A DNA stretch of 6,319 nucleotides from Thermoflexales bacterium (GTDB lineage: Bacteria > Chloroflexota > Anaerolineae > Fen-1058): NCBI GenBank assembly GCA_016931085.1, contig JAFGFO010000283.1, positions 1 through 6,319 on the forward strand. The letters are read 5' to 3'. A program made the translations under genes and the position numbers. Of this stretch, positions 4,844 to 6,319 are shown piece after piece. A model generated the notes under the pieces. It worked only from the letters and a program-made list of their open reading frames with translations. It was not told the DNA's origin and did no database searches. Numbering within the stretch: position 1 is the stretch's first letter; each line of letters opens with the position of its first letter.

Positions 4844-6319
4844 TCACGGCAACCATTCGCCGCTCACAGCACACCGAAAGCCCAGGTCGCTTCCCCTCGC
4901 TTTGTCGGGGTTGGCGAAATTGCGGAAGGTGGCGCGGCTTTCGGCGGCACCGTAACCATACGAGCCTCCGCGCGTGACGCGTTCTTTGCCTTTGTCGGGA
5001 CCGGTGGGGTCGAGCGCAGGCGGCTTTATATTTCGATAGTAATCTTTGTCGTACCAATCTGCTACCCATTCCCAGACGTTGCCGGCACAATCTTGCACGC
5101 CGTAGGGACTGCTCCCCTCAGGGTAGCTGCCTACAGGCGTTGTGCGGTTCAGGTTGCTGAGATTATAGTTGAGTAGCGTTCGATCCGGCGGTGTGTCACC
5201 CCAGGGATAGCGCCGCTTGCTTTGCGTAGCCGGATCCCAGGCGGCTGCCTTTTCCCATTGAGCCTCGCTCGGCAGGTGAACGTCCCAGCCGCTTTGGGCA
5301 GCCAGCCAGGTGCAGTAGGCGCTGGCTTCCTCCCAATTGACATAGGCTACCGGGTGATTGGCCTTGGCCGGATCGTCGAAAGCCGTGCGGATCACGGGCG
5401 CCGAGCAGGCCGCAGCCTCCACACACAGCCGGTATTGAGCGTTGCTCACCTCTGCCTGGTCGATCCAGAAAGGCGCGAGCTGGACCTCGAACTGGGGTTT
5501 TTCGCGCTCAGTCACCTCCGGATCACTCGATCCCATCAGGGAGGATCCGCCTGGCACAAAGCGCATCACCATGCCGTCCGCAGCTCGCTCGAACGCCTGC
5601 CCGGCGGCCAGGGTTGGCGTGGGCGACGCCGTAGGCGACGGGGTGCCGCTCGGCGTCGCCGTGGGAGTAAAGGTCGCCGTGGGTGAGGGTGTGCTGCTTG
5701 GCGTCGCCGTGGGCGAGGGTGTGCTGCTTGGCGTCGCCGTGGGCGAGGGTGTGCTGCTCGGTGCCGCCGTGGGCGAGGGCGTGAAGGCCGGCGTCGATGT
5801 GCTTTCCGGGGCGGGCGCGCCTGCCTGGGTAGGCGTGGCGCTTGCCGGCGTTTTCGGCGTTTCTGTCGGCGCCCCGCGCGTCGCTGTGGGCGTGGGCGAG
5901 GGAGTCGGGGGAATGGTTGCGGTTGCACTCGGCTCACTGGGCACGGCGCTTGTCGCCTGCACGGCTGTGGCGCTCGGCGTGATGGCCGCCACGGCAAATG
6001 GCCCACTGCGGCTGATTGCCAGCCTGGCAATCGAGCCTAGGATCAAAATGACCAACGCCCCTCCGGCTAACAAGGCCCACTTGGGTTGGGAGAGCAGCGA
6101 TCGCGGTGTCGTCCCGCCTGGCGCCGTTTGAACTGGCGCCGAGGGCATTCGGCTGATCGGGGCCGGCCCCCGCGTAGCGGCCGGTTGGGTCGCCTGGGGT
6201 GGGGGGGGAGGCGGAGCTGGGGTGGAAGGGGCGGGGGTAGCCGGAACGGCCAGCACGCCAGCGGATGGCGTCTCGTGCCATGCCTGGCGCAGCGCCTCGA
6301 TCATGGCACGGGCGGTGGC
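4844..6319 (-). CDS. Kinase-linked membrane protein with FGE-sulfatase (SUMF1/EgtB/PvdO) domain, 5' partial
   Basis: The frame stays open to the window edge, so this is a C-terminal fragment of 491 residues. The edge residues [14 protein letters not shown] resemble the last helix of bacterial Ser/Thr kinase domains (RPTA...), so the gene probably begins with a cytoplasmic kinase. Numbering from Met at 6304: a Pro-rich juxtamembrane region at 15-70, one membrane helix at about 77-97 ([20 protein letters not shown]), a Thr/Pro/Ser-rich linker at about 110-232, and an FGE-sulfatase domain at 243-480. The domain has typical landmarks: [67 protein letters not shown] and GFRCAV. True formylglycine-generating enzymes have a cysteine pair after RGGSW/Y; here [11 protein letters not shown] has none. 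So it is unlikely to be an active FGE and more likely senses or binds something outside the cell. Confidence 0.9.
   Translation of the reverse strand, partial: ATARAMIEALRQAWHETPSAGVLAVPATPAPSTPAPPPPPPQATQPAATRGPAPISRMPSAPVQTAPGGTTPRSLLSQPKWALLAGGALVILILGSIARLAISRSGPFAVAAITPSATAVQATSAVPSEPSATATIPPTPSPTPTATRGAPTETPKTPASATPTQAGAPAPESTSTPAFTPSPTAAPSSTPSPTATPSSTPSPTATPSSTPSPTATFTPTATPSGTPSPTASPTPTLAAGQAFERAADGMVMRFVPGGSSLMGSSDPEVTEREKPQFEVQLAPFWIDQAEVSNAQYRLCVEAAACSAPVIRTAFDDPAKANHPVAYVNWEEASAYCTWLAAQSGWDVHLPSEAQWEKAAAWDPATQSKRRYPWGDTPPDRTLLNYNLSNLNRTTPVGSYPEGSSPYGVQDCAGNVWEWVADWYDKDYYRNIKPPALDPTGPDKGKERVTRGGSYGYGAAESRATFRNFANPDKARGSDLGFRCAVSGEWLP
5631..5768. repeat. 30-bp tandem repeat encoding the [10 protein letters not shown] linker
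   Basis: Three near-identical 30-bp units lie at 5679-5708, 5709-5738 and 5739-5768. A more diverged unit at 5631-5660 is separated from them by 18 bases, and a degenerate partial unit follows. On the coding strand each unit encodes ten residues, [14 protein letters not shown]. The period is a multiple of three, so copy-number change would lengthen or shorten the extracellular linker without shifting the frame. Confidence 0.85.

Noticed and set aside
5631..5768. CRISPR array
   Set aside because: The 30-bp units are contiguous with no unique spacers, and the DNA is coding.
5442..6131. 229-residue plus-strand frame with [10 protein letters not shown] repeats
   Set aside because: It is the antisense reading of the 30-bp linker repeat. 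The minus frame has a membrane helix and a full FGE domain, so the repeats here are a by-product.

Overview
The window looks like a piece of a GC-rich bacterial chromosome, most likely Chloroflexota (Anaerolineae/Caldilineae-like). That assignment is inferred from style, not from a marker gene. The signs are a membrane protein with a long Thr/Pro/Ser-rich 'TPSPTAT' linker, a probable Ser/Thr-kinase-to-FGE-domain fusion, Rsb-type regulators without a neighbouring sigma factor, and many short palindromic and heptameric repeats, some of them read as protein.

All five supported genes lie on the minus strand, so they are read from right to left. (1) 4844-6319: the C-terminal part of a protein that enters from beyond the right edge. 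It has the last residues of a probable Ser/Thr kinase domain, a Pro-rich stretch, one membrane helix, a ~130-residue low-complexity linker and an FGE-sulfatase/SUMF1-type domain that lacks the catalytic cysteines. (2) 2236-4833: a large unrecognised protein of 854-865 residues, starting 10 bases after the first gene ends. Its second half carries HxxxDG, TxND and SNVG motifs in the order seen in CoA-dependent acyltransferase/condensation-fold enzymes. (3) 1540-1965: an RsbW-like anti-sigma factor/histidine-kinase-type ATPase. (4) 1092-1448: an RsbV-like STAS anti-anti-sigma factor. (5) 83-991: a YqhQ/DUF1385 membrane protein.

The two gene blocks are separated at 2080-2254 by a nested repeat. 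A 100-bp MITE-like element with terminal inverted repeats and a CTAG target duplication (2132-2239) sits inside an older palindromic repeat. A second, inverted copy of the element runs off the left edge (1-86). The two copies bracket the rsbW-rsbV-yqhQ block. In both, the CTAG junction is also the TAG stop codon of the minus-strand gene that ends there, and the last codons of both genes are made of short palindromic repeat DNA.

Functionally, genes 3-4 look like a partner-switching pair (kinase/anti-sigma factor and its phosphorylatable antagonist). The kinase-FGE protein is probably a membrane-spanning receptor kinase with an external ligand- or substrate-recognition domain. The acyltransferase-like protein is probably co-transcribed with it. 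No RNA gene, CRISPR array, transposase or replication origin was seen.
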